A stretch of DNA of 64,000 nt from PALSA-1006 sp037140475 (GCA_037140475.1 JBAXEJ010000003.1:14952-78951), one strand, 5' to 3'; shown: positions 55,201 to 62,449, numbered from the stretch's first letter. The notes: generated by a model not told the origin, from the letters alone. Program-made: numbers and translations.

Positions 55201-57773
55201 CCAGTAAGCCCCGTCGCCACCAATCCAAAAGCACTGGCATCCACTCCGCTCACACTTTGATTGAAAATCACCGTCCACGAAACCGTGGCGGCAGTGGTTG
55301 GGTTGGCGTTAGCGCGATTGATGGAGCTGATCAATGACGAACAAGTGTGCTGCACCGTTACCCCGCCATTGGAGGTCAGTGTGTAATCAGGGCAAACTTG
55401 GGTTAGCGTAAACGTGCCTGAAATAGCACTGGTCACTGTCACATTACGCGCCAAAGTAATCGACCCGCTATTACTCACGGTTAAATTATTAAAGCCCAGC
55501 GCTCCTGTGCCAGAAATGTTGTGAGGGGTCGTTCCGGTGAGGGTGAATACCCCCGCTCCTGCGGTGAAAGTACCGTTCTGTGCAAAGTTACCCGCCAAAG
55601 AGACCGCATTCGCTCCGTTAGCTAAGGTGTTTCCTGCTGCGAGACTGAGATTACCTCCTACAGTCAGAGGCGTAGCGACGGTAGCACTCGTGCCGGCTGC
55701 GCCAGACATCGTTAAATTGCCACCTACCGTGCTGACCCCAGTGAGCGTTTTGATACCACTCCCGCTCAAACCAAGATTGGAATAGGCCACCGGCCTCACG
55801 GTTTGCGCCGCGCCCGTGTAATTGACCGTATTGCCAGCCGTGTTGGCAATAAAAGTGGTGATCGCAGGGGCAGCGGCAACACTGTAGCTAAGCGTGCCGC
55901 TTGCGCCATTGGTGAAATTGCCGGTTCCCGCCAACGCAGTGCTCACGGTGAGATTACAGTTATTGGTCAACACAGTGGGTGCAGTGACTGTGACACTTGG
56001 AATCGTCATCGTTGACGGCGCTGTGCAGTTAATCGACTGGGGTGTCGCCGTACTGAATGTATAAAGTCCGGTTCCTGCGGTGAAGGTGGCGCCGTTGTGG
56101 GTGAGCCCGCCGCGAAATGTGACTGCGCGATTTACTGCGTTATTCCAGACCCCACCAGCATTGATTGTGACCAGCCCAACGAATACTTTGGTGCCATTAG
56201 CACCAAGACCGATGGTGCTGCCAACAGTGGTTGTGCCGTTGATTTGAAAATTGGTTGGCATCGTTTTAACGCCCGCGCCCAACAGCCCCAGATTGTGATA
56301 TTGCCCGCCAGCACCAGCCGTCAATTTTACGGTTTGAGCCGCAGCACCAGTGTAATTGACCGTGTTGCCGACAGCGGTCGCAGTAAGCGTGGTGATGGTG
56401 GGGGTACTCGCTAGGTTCAAAATACTTGCGGCAGTGGCATTAATTATCGAGCCCGCTCCAGACATGACTCCCGTCACAGTCAGTGTGTTGTTATTCGTCA
56501 GCGCCCCTCCCGTAACAACCAGAGTACCAGCCACGGTAATTGCAGCGGCAGGAGCCGCTGCAATCGTTTTAGCGCCGGCACCGCTAGTGCCAAGCTTGTT
56601 ATAGGCCGTCGGGTAGATCGTTTGAGCGGCAGCCCCTGTGTAATTCACCGTGTTGCCCACAAAAGTTGCAGTGAGTCCGGTGATAGTCGAAGTGCCGCCA
56701 ATGTTTAATACGCTCGCTGCGGCTCCATTGGTGAGCGTGCCCGTTCCACCCAATGCGGTCGCAACGGTCGTCGTGCCGGTGTTGGTTGCCGTACCGTTGA
56801 TATTGAGCTTCGAATAAGAGGTTGCTTTGATCGTTTGTCCGGTGCCTGTGTAGTTGACGATGTTGCCAACAGCAGTCGCAGTCAGCGTGGTGATGGTGGG
56901 TACGGTGGCGGCGCTGATGTTCAATGTGCCCGTGGCAGCATTGGTCAACGATGTGATCGTGCCCGAACTGGTGAGGTTGACGATGCCGCTGTTGGTCAGC
57001 CCGGTGAGTGTGCCAGTGCCATTGAGATTGACTGTGCCCGTGGCAGCGTTAGTAAACGAGGCAAGCGCGGTGGAAATCGCGCCCGCTCCGGTCTTGGTGA
57101 TGGCTCCCGCATTGGTCAGCGTAGTGATCGATGACGTACCCGCAAGATTGAGGGCTCCGGTCGCAGCATTGGTCAAGTTCGTGCCGGTCAGTGCCGTGTT
57201 GACTGTCACCACACCGGAGTTGGTCTTGACCCCAGCGCCGCTCGTCGTGAGCGTGGCATAGGTCGTGGGTATTATCGTTTGAGCGGCAGCGCCAGTGTAG
57301 GAGACAGTGTTGCCAACGGTACTCGCGTTAAGCGTAGTGATGGTAGCCGAACCACCGATGTTCAACGTGCCTGTAGCGCTATTAGTCAGCACGCCTGTGC
57401 CAGCCAGCGTTGCAGAGACAGTCAGTGTGCTGTTATTAACGAGACTGCCCGTACTGGTGACCGTCAGACTCGTCGCCGCCGCCGCCGCCGTGACCGTTAC
57501 GATTCGCGTCGTAGGAACAGTCACCGTATCAGCGGCACCGGGAATGCCACCTGCTGCACCGACGCAACCCGTACCTGCAGCGCCCCATGTAGTCTGCGCG
57601 TTCCAGTTGCCTGTTGCGATAGCTGTGCAGGCCGCCGCATGCACATTCGTCGCACTGAGTAGCAACCCACCCAAGGACATGAGCAATAAAAAAGATTTAA
57701 CGAACACGCTCGTCACACTTTCTGCAACACTTGCAGGTACGCTTTCATTTTTCTTATCCTGCATTAGACTCAT
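52221..57773 (-). CDS. mshQ: MSHA biogenesis protein MshQ-like, very large adhesin-like protein
   Basis: A 1850-residue secreted protein. A signal peptide lies at ~25-47. Residues ~50-880 are Thr/Ala/Gly-rich with five copies of GNTVNYTGAAAQT (near 156, 304, 373, 469 and 648), a filamentous, beta-helix-like region. Residues ~914-1178 form a lectin-like (concanavalin-fold) domain: CFTDNFNRADG, VVVVFDYFAYGGTVGADGIGVVLSD and FAGGWIGLAVDEYGNF. The rest is the DUF6701-type C-terminal region shared by MshQ proteins. GAGGGAGG precedes the ATG. It is the last classical msh gene and is probably a pilus-tip or surface adhesin (inference). Confidence 0.85.
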   Translation of the reverse strand: MSLMQDKKNESVPASVAESVTSVFVKSFLLLMSLGGLLLSATNVHAAACTAIATGNWNAQTTWGAAGTGCVGAAGGIPGAADTVTVPTTRIVTVTAAAAATSLTVTSTGSLVNNSTLTVSATLAGTGVLTNSATGTLNIGGSATITTLNASTVGNTVSYTGAAAQTIIPTTYATLTTSGAGVKTNSGVVTVNTALTGTNLTNAATGALNLAGTSSITTLTNAGAITKTGAGAISTALASFTNAATGTVNLNGTGTLTGLTNSGIVNLTSSGTITSLTNAATGTLNISAATVPTITTLTATAVGNIVNYTGTGQTIKATSYSKLNINGTATNTGTTTVATALGGTGTLTNGAAASVLNIGGTSTITGLTATFVGNTVNYTGAAAQTIYPTAYNKLGTSGAGAKTIAAAPAAAITVAGTLVVTGGALTNNNTLTVTGVMSGAGSIINATAASILNLASTPTITTLTATAVGNTVNYTGAAAQTVKLTAGAGGQYHNLGLLGAGVKTMPTNFQINGTTTVGSTIGLGANGTKVFVGLVTINAGGVWNNAVNRAVTFRGGLTHNGATFTAGTGLYTFSTATPQSINCTAPSTMTIPSVTVTAPTVLTNNCNLTVSTALAGTGNFTNGASGTLSYSVAAAPAITTFIANTAGNTVNYTGAAQTVRPVAYSNLGLSGSGIKTLTGVSTVGGNLTMSGAAGTSATVATPLTVGGNLSLAAGNTLANGANAVSLAGNFAQNGTFTAGAGVFTLTGTTPHNISGTGALGFNNLTVSNSGSITLARNVTVTSAISGTFTLTQVCPDYTLTSNGGVTVQHTCSSLISSINRANANPTTAATVSWTVIFNQSVSGVDASAFGLVATGLTGTSIASVTGSGTTWTVTANTGSGIGTLGLNQTGPGVVVPTLSGTFTGQVYDVSIQTCFTDNFNRADGVPAGNWVVANEGGTFGNPKIVSNRLRLTDATGGVSTMAALQQLFPAAGNKVVVVFDYFAYGGTVGADGIGVVLSDASVAPVPGAFGGSLGYAPKQASAGGDTTHPGFAGGWIGLAVDEYGNFSANTEGRSGGAAPGLTVDSIAVRGSGSGYTGYPYHRGTATLTPGIDLLGATPAPGHRYRITIDHTNGTNAWTSVERDTTGTGTAYAALVAPYDAKAEIGQAAVPTNWFLSFTGATGGSTNIHEVDNLQVCTAQPQPLPTLNHIRIMHNGQGLTCMPETVAVKACADASCSTLYLGSVTASLGTTGGTWSANPVTFTGGQATVTLAQLTAGNVTLSGAATAPVAVGSRCFNGATETCTLSFTDAGLILSSAAGGTEATVPTQTAGVASAQYVLRAVKTDKVTKACEGALVGAQTVNFGYECNDPSSCATGNLLSVNGTAVQSNPNGGGYSYTGISLTFDANGNTAPLTFSYEDVGQVTLRMLKAVNGKNLLGNSNAFIVKPDHFAVDVCAAATAGDCPLNTAATPIDGTGSVLAIAGTASTQTGAAFKATVRAMSANNNVTPSFSTAGSVAYGSETVLLGNTCVAPIVSPATVCPAAGVLNGSTSLTRNSFLSGIKTVSDLTWSEVGVLKLSASSSLFMGQASTAIGSSANAGRFKPGYFDTAVTGPMLCATGLCSVPITTMAYSGQTFAGATATAKNLAGSVTANYTGAFAKAVTLSAVNGVTGTTAVSGGALSGTAALVATDFANGVGTLTGVAATNAGAPIFSFTTVPTAPTDVYLHAVDTDAVASGTSPATQGGAKVVSGRIKIPNAYGSELLPLTLLATAQYYSSTSWVTSLTDSATTLSGVSSSYAVGAGTTLVTLTPLSGTLASGILSIKLGKPTPTGTGKVTVTPTSTATYLPVTPGTATFGVYQQRKEFIYMRESY
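55800..57320 (-). repeat. Intragenic repeats in mshQ
   Basis: At least five copies of a ~40-codon unit with core GNTVxYTGAAAQT recur at about 57305, 56860, 56655, 56365 and 55830. Copies differ by substitutions and spacing, so recombination between them could change length. Confidence 0.75.
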
Positions 57774-57834
57774 TCAATGCCCTCCCTCAAGAAAAATACA
57801 TATAACTAAATATAATCAATATGTTACAATTTAA

Positions 57835-57867
57835 TCACTTGCCCATCTTGGTCGCAATAGCGCGCCT
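57835..57867 (-). pseudogene. Orphan mshP 3' end (RRAIATKMGK stop)
   Basis: Eleven codons plus frame read RRAIATKMGK then TGA. This matches the end of mshP 640 bases away (ERAISTKMGR stop), 23 of 33 bases identical and in the same orientation. It looks like the displaced original end of mshP after insertion of the ParE module. Confidence 0.6.
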
Positions 57868-57881
57868 ACCCAGCTGAGCTA
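57866..57881 (-). other. 16-base match to a tRNA D-arm
   Basis: Minus strand TAGCTCAGCTGGGTAG equals the conserved D-stem/loop of many tRNAs. It includes the parE stop codon. No acceptor, anticodon or T-arm is present, so it is not a tRNA gene; a tRNA-derived scar or chance. Confidence 0.4.
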
Positions 57882-58172
57882 CGCAGCGCGATGAGCCCAA
57901 TAATTGGGTTCTCGGCGCGAGTGCATCACCGCCAAAACAAACAGTCTGTTGTTGTTTTCCGCATAGAGCACTGCGAATGGAAAACGATGCACCAAGACTC
58001 TGCGTATTCCCAATTCAATTTGCCCCCACGCCAAAGGCATAGCCACGGCACGCTCAATTGCCTCACGCACTTCAGCCGCGAAATCAAGCCCCAAGCCTTC
58101 AGCATGCTCCTCGTAAAATGCAACCGCCTCCCAAAATTCAGCCTCAGCTTCAGGATGAAAATCAAAAGTCAT
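57879..58172 (-). CDS. ParE/RelE-family toxin
   Basis: A 97-residue plasmid-stabilisation-type toxin: FDFHPEAEAEFWEAVAFYEEHAEGLG, DFAAEVREAIERA, IRRVLVHRFPFAVLYAEN and LFVLAVMHSRREPNYW. ParE members poison gyrase, RelE members cut mRNA; which applies is not certain. The start overlaps the antitoxin stop (ATGA). It sits between mshP and mshQ. Confidence 0.92.
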   Translation of the reverse strand: MTFDFHPEAEAEFWEAVAFYEEHAEGLGLDFAAEVREAIERAVAMPLAWGQIELGIRRVLVHRFPFAVLYAENNNRLFVLAVMHSRREPNYWAHRAA

Positions 58173-58393
58173 TTTTCGTAACGCTGCTGAATACGTGCGA
58201 ACACCGCCTCACCTGATATTGCCATCACCTTTCCCGACCTTAATTCATCAAGCCTGCGCCGCGCCACCGCTGCCCACGCCTCGACATGAGTTGCATCAAG
58301 TGGATTCAATGATTGCAACAAACAGTCAACCAAGTGCGCGCGTTCCTCCACTGGCAATGAAACCGCCTCATCCAACAGGACACTCGCTTTCAT
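58169..58393 (-). CDS. Addiction-module antitoxin (TIGR02574-type)
   Basis: A 74-residue antitoxin: LLDEAVSLPVEERAHLVDCLLQSL and the middle AWAAVARRRLDELRSGKV are family hallmarks. GGGAGG lies 6 bases before the ATG. A TATAAT hexamer at 58467-58472, just past mshP, could be a private promoter, though no good -35 is seen. Confidence 0.9.
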   Translation of the reverse strand: MKASVLLDEAVSLPVEERAHLVDCLLQSLNPLDATHVEAWAAVARRRLDELRSGKVMAISGEAVFARIQQRYEK

Positions 58394-58476
58394 AATTACC
58401 TCCCTCTGTTCGTTTTAACTGCCACCGTCATTCAACGTAAGCTGCAAGCCTGCTACCGCGCCAAACATTATAATTA

Positions 58477-58896
58477 TCATCGTCCCATTTTGGTCGAGAT
58501 AGCTCGCTCCACATAGTCGTTACTACCGAGCGTGCCTGCGCTCGCCACCGAACTCACATCATAAATCCAGACCGTAGATACGCCTTCAACATGTGAAGCC
58601 GCAGAACATGTCACCGTCACTGCAAATGGCGCTAACGTGCCGCCCAGCGAATTTTGCGCAAAGGTGGTTGCACAATTAGTCGCCGCCGCTGCATTGGAAG
58701 CGCTATTAACTACCTGAAACGCTGCCCACTCAATGCCCGCCCGTGCTGCCTGGTAGGCACGCGAGCCTAGGACATCCATCGCCGAACTTTGATGCTGCAC
58801 GTTAGAGAAAGTGAGCATCGCAGCCCCCAAGCCGGCTAACACCACCAGCAAGAAGATCGCCGTGACAATACTAAAACCACGTTGTAGTTTTCTCAT
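58477..58896 (-). CDS. mshP: MSHA biogenesis protein MshP (minor pilin-like)
   Basis: A 139-residue PilX-like minor pilin: RGFSIVTAIFLLVVLAGLGAAML membrane start with an atypical prepilin site, then SRAYQAARAGIEWAAFQVV. Ends TKMGR. Start overlaps mshO stop (ATGA). A near copy of its C-terminus lies at 57835-57867. Confidence 0.9.
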   Translation of the reverse strand: MRKLQRGFSIVTAIFLLVVLAGLGAAMLTFSNVQHQSSAMDVLGSRAYQAARAGIEWAAFQVVNSASNAAAATNCATTFAQNSLGGTLAPFAVTVTCSAASHVEGVSTVWIYDVSSVASAGTLGSNDYVERAISTKMGR

Positions 58897-59726
58897 GGCG
58901 AATTGTTCACGTGAATTTCGTTATACAAGGTCACGCTTTCATTGCTGCTAGTGATGGTTAATTTAATCGTCAACAAGCTATAACGCTGGTTGACCACGCC
59001 GTAATCAATCGTGCAGGCGCTGACTTTGTCGGCAAGGATAGCGCTCGTCGCTCCAGTTGTGTGCGTAAATCCATAGTTCCAATAGCGCATTAGTTTGCCC
59101 GTGCCATTACCACTGCTGTCTGTACCCAAAGTTTCGCATTTATAAAATACTGCCCGCTGGGCACCATCCACCACATCAAACCGCTGCGAGGGCAGCTCCG
59201 CCCAAGTTGGAAGCGCCGTATTAGTAAAGTTGACGATTGTTTGCGGCCCTGCTGCACCTGTGTATTGACGCAATACGCCAGCACTCGATGTGTCATAGGC
59301 AGGCACTGCATCCGATTGCGTACTACCCACCACAATATAATCGGGCGAAGCTCCAGCGCCATCCGCAAAATTAATTGCGCTGCCCACAATTTCAAAACTG
59401 CCATCTGCGACTCCAAAAGTCAGCACATTATTAGTGCCGCCGCTATCAGCCCGATAGCGCCCGCCATCTTTCGTTGGCAAGAATTCAACTTGTGATGATG
59501 TTGCCTGCACACTGTTTGGCACCGCACCACGAACATCCCGCGATATACGCCGCAGCGCAGTATCGGCGATGTCGGTGAGTTCGGCGCGCCGTGCGCTATC
59601 GACATAACCTTGCACCGGCGCCTTGATAAACACAGCAACCATCGCACCGATGATGCCGGTAATCACCATAACGATTATCATTTCAACCAGAGTGAAGCCA
59701 CGCTGATTTTTATATAGGGTACTCAT
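58893..59726 (-). CDS. mshO: MSHA biogenesis protein MshO (prepilin)
   Basis: A 277-residue minor prepilin with NQRGFTLVEMIIVMVITGIIG at its N-terminus, and the long C-terminal globular domain (LRRISRDVRGAVPNSV) typical of MshO/PilW. ATG 59726 shares one base with the mshD stop (TGATG); a TTG three bases earlier is also in frame. Confidence 0.92.
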   Translation of the reverse strand: MSTLYKNQRGFTLVEMIIVMVITGIIGAMVAVFIKAPVQGYVDSARRAELTDIADTALRRISRDVRGAVPNSVQATSSQVEFLPTKDGGRYRADSGGTNNVLTFGVADGSFEIVGSAINFADGAGASPDYIVVGSTQSDAVPAYDTSSAGVLRQYTGAAGPQTIVNFTNTALPTWAELPSQRFDVVDGAQRAVFYKCETLGTDSSGNGTGKLMRYWNYGFTHTTGATSAILADKVSACTIDYGVVNQRYSLLTIKLTITSSNESVTLYNEIHVNNSP

Positions 59727-60196
59727 CAATATGCCGTCCGGTAACCATCTATGGAGAGAGTATTGTTCTGTGGATCGGTCACGGTGACGGTTATGCGCAC
59801 TGCGCTACCAGCCGTAATCGAACCCAGCGCTTGGTCTACAACCGTTACACTAGCGCTGTAGTTCGCCAAAATAGTTGCGCCGTTGATTGATGCCACGCCG
59901 ACTCCTGTCCCCGCAGAAAAATCACCGCCTGAATAATCTTTTACGACATGGTAGGAATTGGGCCTGTTTGTGGCAGTCACTGTTGCGTGAGCCACACCCG
60001 ACTCCGCCGAAAAGTCTTGCAATGCCACCTCCTCTAATAACGACTCTGCGACCGCGATCGCTTGTTTGCGCACCAACGGATCAGCGCTGTGTTTCGTTAC
60101 TTGGTTCATCACCAACAAAATACCCACCAGTGCCACGCTGATAATAATGATGAACATGATGAGTTCGATGAGGCTGATGCCGCGTTCACTTTTCAC
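59726..60196 (-). CDS. mshD: MSHA biogenesis protein MshD (prepilin)
   Basis: A 156-residue prepilin: ERGISLIELIMFIIIISVALVGILLVMNQVT is the N-terminal helix, then QAIAVAESLLEEVALQDF. GTG 60196 overlaps the stop of the upstream ORF6N gene (GTGA), the only start that fits the prepilin site. Confidence 0.9.
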   Translation of the reverse strand: MKSERGISLIELIMFIIIISVALVGILLVMNQVTKHSADPLVRKQAIAVAESLLEEVALQDFSAESGVAHATVTATNRPNSYHVVKDYSGGDFSAGTGVGVASINGATILANYSASVTVVDQALGSITAGSAVRITVTVTDPQNNTLSIDGYRTAY

Positions 60197-60732
60197 TTAG
60201 CACTCGCTTTAATTTTCGCTGTGAAACCGATAGGGCGACTTGCGTCAGCGGGTTGTTTCATCAATTCGCGAATGCCGTTCATCAACCCGACAATCGCTTG
60301 ATCGTGACTAGACACTTTATGCTCCAATTCCAGCAGCTTGGCCGCCAACTCTTTATTGGTTGATAACATTTCGCGCAACTGCACAAAAGCGCGAACAATG
60401 AACACGCTCATCTCGACTGCCTGTGGTGAATTCAAAATCATCGCCGCCATGATCGCACCTTGTTCTGTAAATGCGTAAGGTTGGTATTTTCGGTGCTGTC
60501 CGCGTCCAATCTTTAAGGTCGCATTTTGCGACCTTAAAGATTCATGTTCATTTTCAGTTAGTTGAAACATAAAATCCGCTGGGAAACGGTCAAAATTCCG
60601 CTTGACCTGTTCATTGAACCGCTTGGTCGGGACACCAAATAGTTCTGCCAGATCGGCATCCAACATCACCTTGTGGTCGCGCAATACTAAAATCCGCTGC
60701 GCAACTGACTCGATTGCGATTAGATCGGTCAT
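60193..60732 (-). CDS. ORF6N-domain protein (phage-type DNA-binding regulator)
   Basis: A 179-residue protein. The ORF6N domain (1-~95) shows ILVLRDHKVMLDADLAELFGV, FNEQVKRNFDRFPADFMFQLT, LRSQNATLK and YAFTEQGAIMAAMILNS. ORF6N is found with KilA-N in phage regulators. A 30-residue C-terminal tail is not recognised. It begins in an ATGA overlap with the upstream unknown gene and ends in a GTGA overlap with mshD, so it is fully embedded in the pilus operon. It carries a perfect 16-bp-arm inverted repeat inside its coding sequence (60510-60544). Confidence 0.85.
   Translation of the reverse strand: MTDLIAIESVAQRILVLRDHKVMLDADLAELFGVPTKRFNEQVKRNFDRFPADFMFQLTENEHESLRSQNATLKIGRGQHRKYQPYAFTEQGAIMAAMILNSPQAVEMSVFIVRAFVQLREMLSTNKELAAKLLELEHKVSSHDQAIVGLMNGIRELMKQPADASRPIGFTAKIKASAK
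60510..60544. repeat. Perfect inverted repeat inside the ORF6N gene
   Basis: Arms AATCTTTAAGGTCGCA / TGCGACCTTAAAGATT (16 bp, no mismatch) around a 3-base TTT loop. It encodes the conserved motif LRSQNATLK of the ORF6N domain. Confidence 0.93.
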
Positions 60733-61025
60733 TCCGCCACCTCTGTTTTTTCATCTTGGCTGCACACTGGCACATGAAGTGCCTGCGTGATGGCAACATC
60801 TTCAACCTCAAGTCGAGTTAAAAGACTTTGCACCTTAGCGCCACCCTGCTTGGCCAACTCGGGGTTCTGCAACCACATCTGAATATAAAACTCGCGCATC
60901 TCTTCTGATTGCTCCAAACGTGCGCGAATCAGCTCTTCTGGAATGACTTCATGAGTGCGGATTGCGGGTTGGGAAACCGAGATATTTTCCGCACCTAAGT
61001 CTTCGCTCGCAGGTTTAGTGAACAT
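60729..61025 (-). CDS. Unknown 98-residue protein between mshC and ORF6N
   Basis: MFTKPASEDLGAENISVSQP then charged helices (IPEELIRARLEQSEEMREFY). No signal peptide, membrane segment or known domain seen. It overlaps the mshC stop by 11 bases and the ORF6N start by 4, so is translated with both. It could be an ORF6N partner; I do not recognise it. Confidence 0.6.
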   Translation of the reverse strand: MFTKPASEDLGAENISVSQPAIRTHEVIPEELIRARLEQSEEMREFYIQMWLQNPELAKQGGAKVQSLLTRLEVEDVAITQALHVPVCSQDEKTEVAE

Positions 61026-61518
61026 AACCGGTCTCCGCTTCGACGGTTATTGGAGAAGCATAGCCACTCACTATCACGGACGGAGAGGTTAACAACACCC
61101 CGACCAGATTTCCGGCGTCACATGTAGCAGCCGTACTTCCAGCGCTACGCGGTCGACCCAAGCAGTCAAAGCTAAAGCTTGTTATCGGAAAAGGTAAAAA
61201 AGTGGATTGAGTACTCGTCAAAGGATAGGGAGTTCCAGTTGGACTGGCTAACGCGCCGCTCGTACAAGAGCTATTCGCGCCAAATGTTAATGTCATACTA
61301 TTATTGGCGGGAAACGCTACGCACACGAATCTACGTTGCGCAACCGCCGCTTTTTGCGCATAACGCAGTGTTGCCTTTACTTGATCATAGAACTCACGAC
61401 CGTCGTAATCACTGCGACTAAAAAATTTAGGCATCGCCACCGCCGCAAGAATGCCGACGATGATCATCACAGTGATGAGTTCGACCATGGTGAAACCTTG
61501 TTGAGATTTAGTCCTCAA
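61015..61518 (-). CDS. mshC: MSHA minor prepilin MshC
   Basis: A 167-residue prepilin: QQGFTMVELITVMIIVGILAAVAMPKFF, GspH-like domain. Starts with TTG 61518, which has AGGA nine bases before it; no ATG fits. Two C-terminal Cys pairs (SCTSGAL, FDCLGR, TCDAGN) may form disulfides. Confidence 0.9.
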   Translation of the reverse strand: MRTKSQQGFTMVELITVMIIVGILAAVAMPKFFSRSDYDGREFYDQVKATLRYAQKAAVAQRRFVCVAFPANNSMTLTFGANSSCTSGALASPTGTPYPLTSTQSTFLPFPITSFSFDCLGRPRSAGSTAATCDAGNLVGVLLTSPSVIVSGYASPITVEAETGYVH

Positions 61519-61529
61519 TTTTTAAAATC

Positions 61530-61991
61530 CTAAACTGTGTCATATCGCGCTGCAAACTTTTTAACGTGCTGCAAAATTTCAAGCAACCTATCCGCTGCCA
61601 CAAAGGCGCGATTTAATATAGCCGCTTGCAGCTCGCTATCTTCCGGATAGTCATGCGCAAAGGCATTGCGCATTTCGCGTAGCGCTAACCACTCATCAAC
61701 AGAAGGAAGCGCGCCGATTTTTTCTAAACGATTTAATTTGTCGAGATACGCATCTAAATCACCCTGCTCTTTGGTCAACTCAAGCACCATCGGCAAAAGT
61801 TTCGCGCCCATTGCATCTTGTAGCTTTGCAAAGCGGCTAACAAACTGATCAACAATCGCGATAGTTGCCTCATCTAGCGCTTGTAATTTATTTGCCTCCA
61901 AAGGAAAGGCTGACTGAAGCGCATGTTTGGCCCACTGCATACGCCGTGCGTGTGTTTCACATTGCGCCAACAACAAAGCAAATACGCTCAT
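61530..61991 (-). CDS. hepT: HepT-type HEPN toxin
   Basis: A 153-residue HEPN RNase-like protein. The motif RNAFAHDY (R-x4-H-x-Y) matches the HepT active site, whose Tyr is the target of AMP-ylation by MntA. LPSVDEWLALREMRN leads into it. It is coupled by ATGA to the nucleotidyltransferase upstream. The module sits between mshA and mshC. Confidence 0.85.
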   Translation of the reverse strand: MSVFALLLAQCETHARRMQWAKHALQSAFPLEANKLQALDEATIAIVDQFVSRFAKLQDAMGAKLLPMVLELTKEQGDLDAYLDKLNRLEKIGALPSVDEWLALREMRNAFAHDYPEDSELQAAILNRAFVAADRLLEILQHVKKFAARYDTV

Positions 61992-62290
61992 AACCTCACT
62001 CCTTGCTGCTTGGCTATTTCATAAATAGCTAACGCATCACCACCTTGACGCTGCAATACTAAATCAATCTTGCGATCCCCCATGCGACGCTTCAGACGCG
62101 CTAGAAATGCAAAACGCGAATTTACCAACTCATCCGCATCGCTCGACGTAGCACGAACATACAAATCAATGTCACCACCTTTCGCTGCGTCATCCACGCG
62201 CGAGCCAAACAGCCACACCTCCGCCTGCGCGCCAAAAAAATGCGCGGTCTCTTGTTTGATGGTTTGAATTTGTTCGGTACTTAAACGCAT
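61988..62290 (-). CDS. mntA: MntA-type nucleotidyltransferase antitoxin
   Basis: A 100-residue minimal nucleotidyltransferase from ATG 62290. The motif GSRVDDAAKGGDIDLYV is GS-x10-DxD; third Asp in KIDLVLQ. MntA neutralises HepT by AMP-ylating its Tyr in known systems. In-frame upstream codons to 62446 lie across the pilin terminator and are not used. Confidence 0.86.
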   Translation of the reverse strand: MRLSTEQIQTIKQETAHFFGAQAEVWLFGSRVDDAAKGGDIDLYVRATSSDADELVNSRFAFLARLKRRMGDRKIDLVLQRQGGDALAIYEIAKQQGVRL

Positions 62291-62360
62291 AGTTGAGTGA
62301 TTAACAGTCAGAAAATTCTCAGGGGCGAAGTGTACCAAAAGAGCCTTCACCCAAGACACA

Positions 62361-62390
62361 AAACAAAGGAGGCCGAAGCCTCCTTTGTTT
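62361..62390 (-). terminator. Terminator after the MSHA pilin gene
   Basis: Perfect 13-bp stem AAACAAAGGAGGC / GCCTCCTTTGTTT around CGAA (UUCG on the minus strand). It should partly isolate the abundant pilin mRNA from the HepT/MntA and mshC-Q genes downstream. Confidence 0.92.
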
Positions 62391-62398
62391 GTTGCGAT

Positions 62399-62433
62399 GA
62401 TGGGTATCGCAAGCTCAACCCATCCTACGCGCG
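62399..62433. repeat. Intergenic GATGGGT...ACCCATC repeat
   Basis: GATGGGT (62399-62405) and ACCCATC (62418-62424) are perfectly inverted, followed by CTACGCGCG. This type of element is common in proteobacterial gaps. It lies between the pilin stop and its terminator. Confidence 0.55.
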
Positions 62434-62449
62434 GACTCCTGCACAAGAA

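Noticed and set aside
55800..57320. CRISPR array
   Set aside because: Repeats are degenerate, coding and irregularly spaced, with no leader or cas genes.
52659..57834. Long plus-strand open frames opposite mshQ
   Set aside because: They are antisense shadows of a repetitive low-complexity gene: no ribosome sites, no recognisable domains and Ala/Val/Arg-rich composition produced by the repeats.
57866..57881. A tRNA gene
   Set aside because: Only the D-arm is present; no acceptor stem, anticodon arm or T-arm can be drawn.
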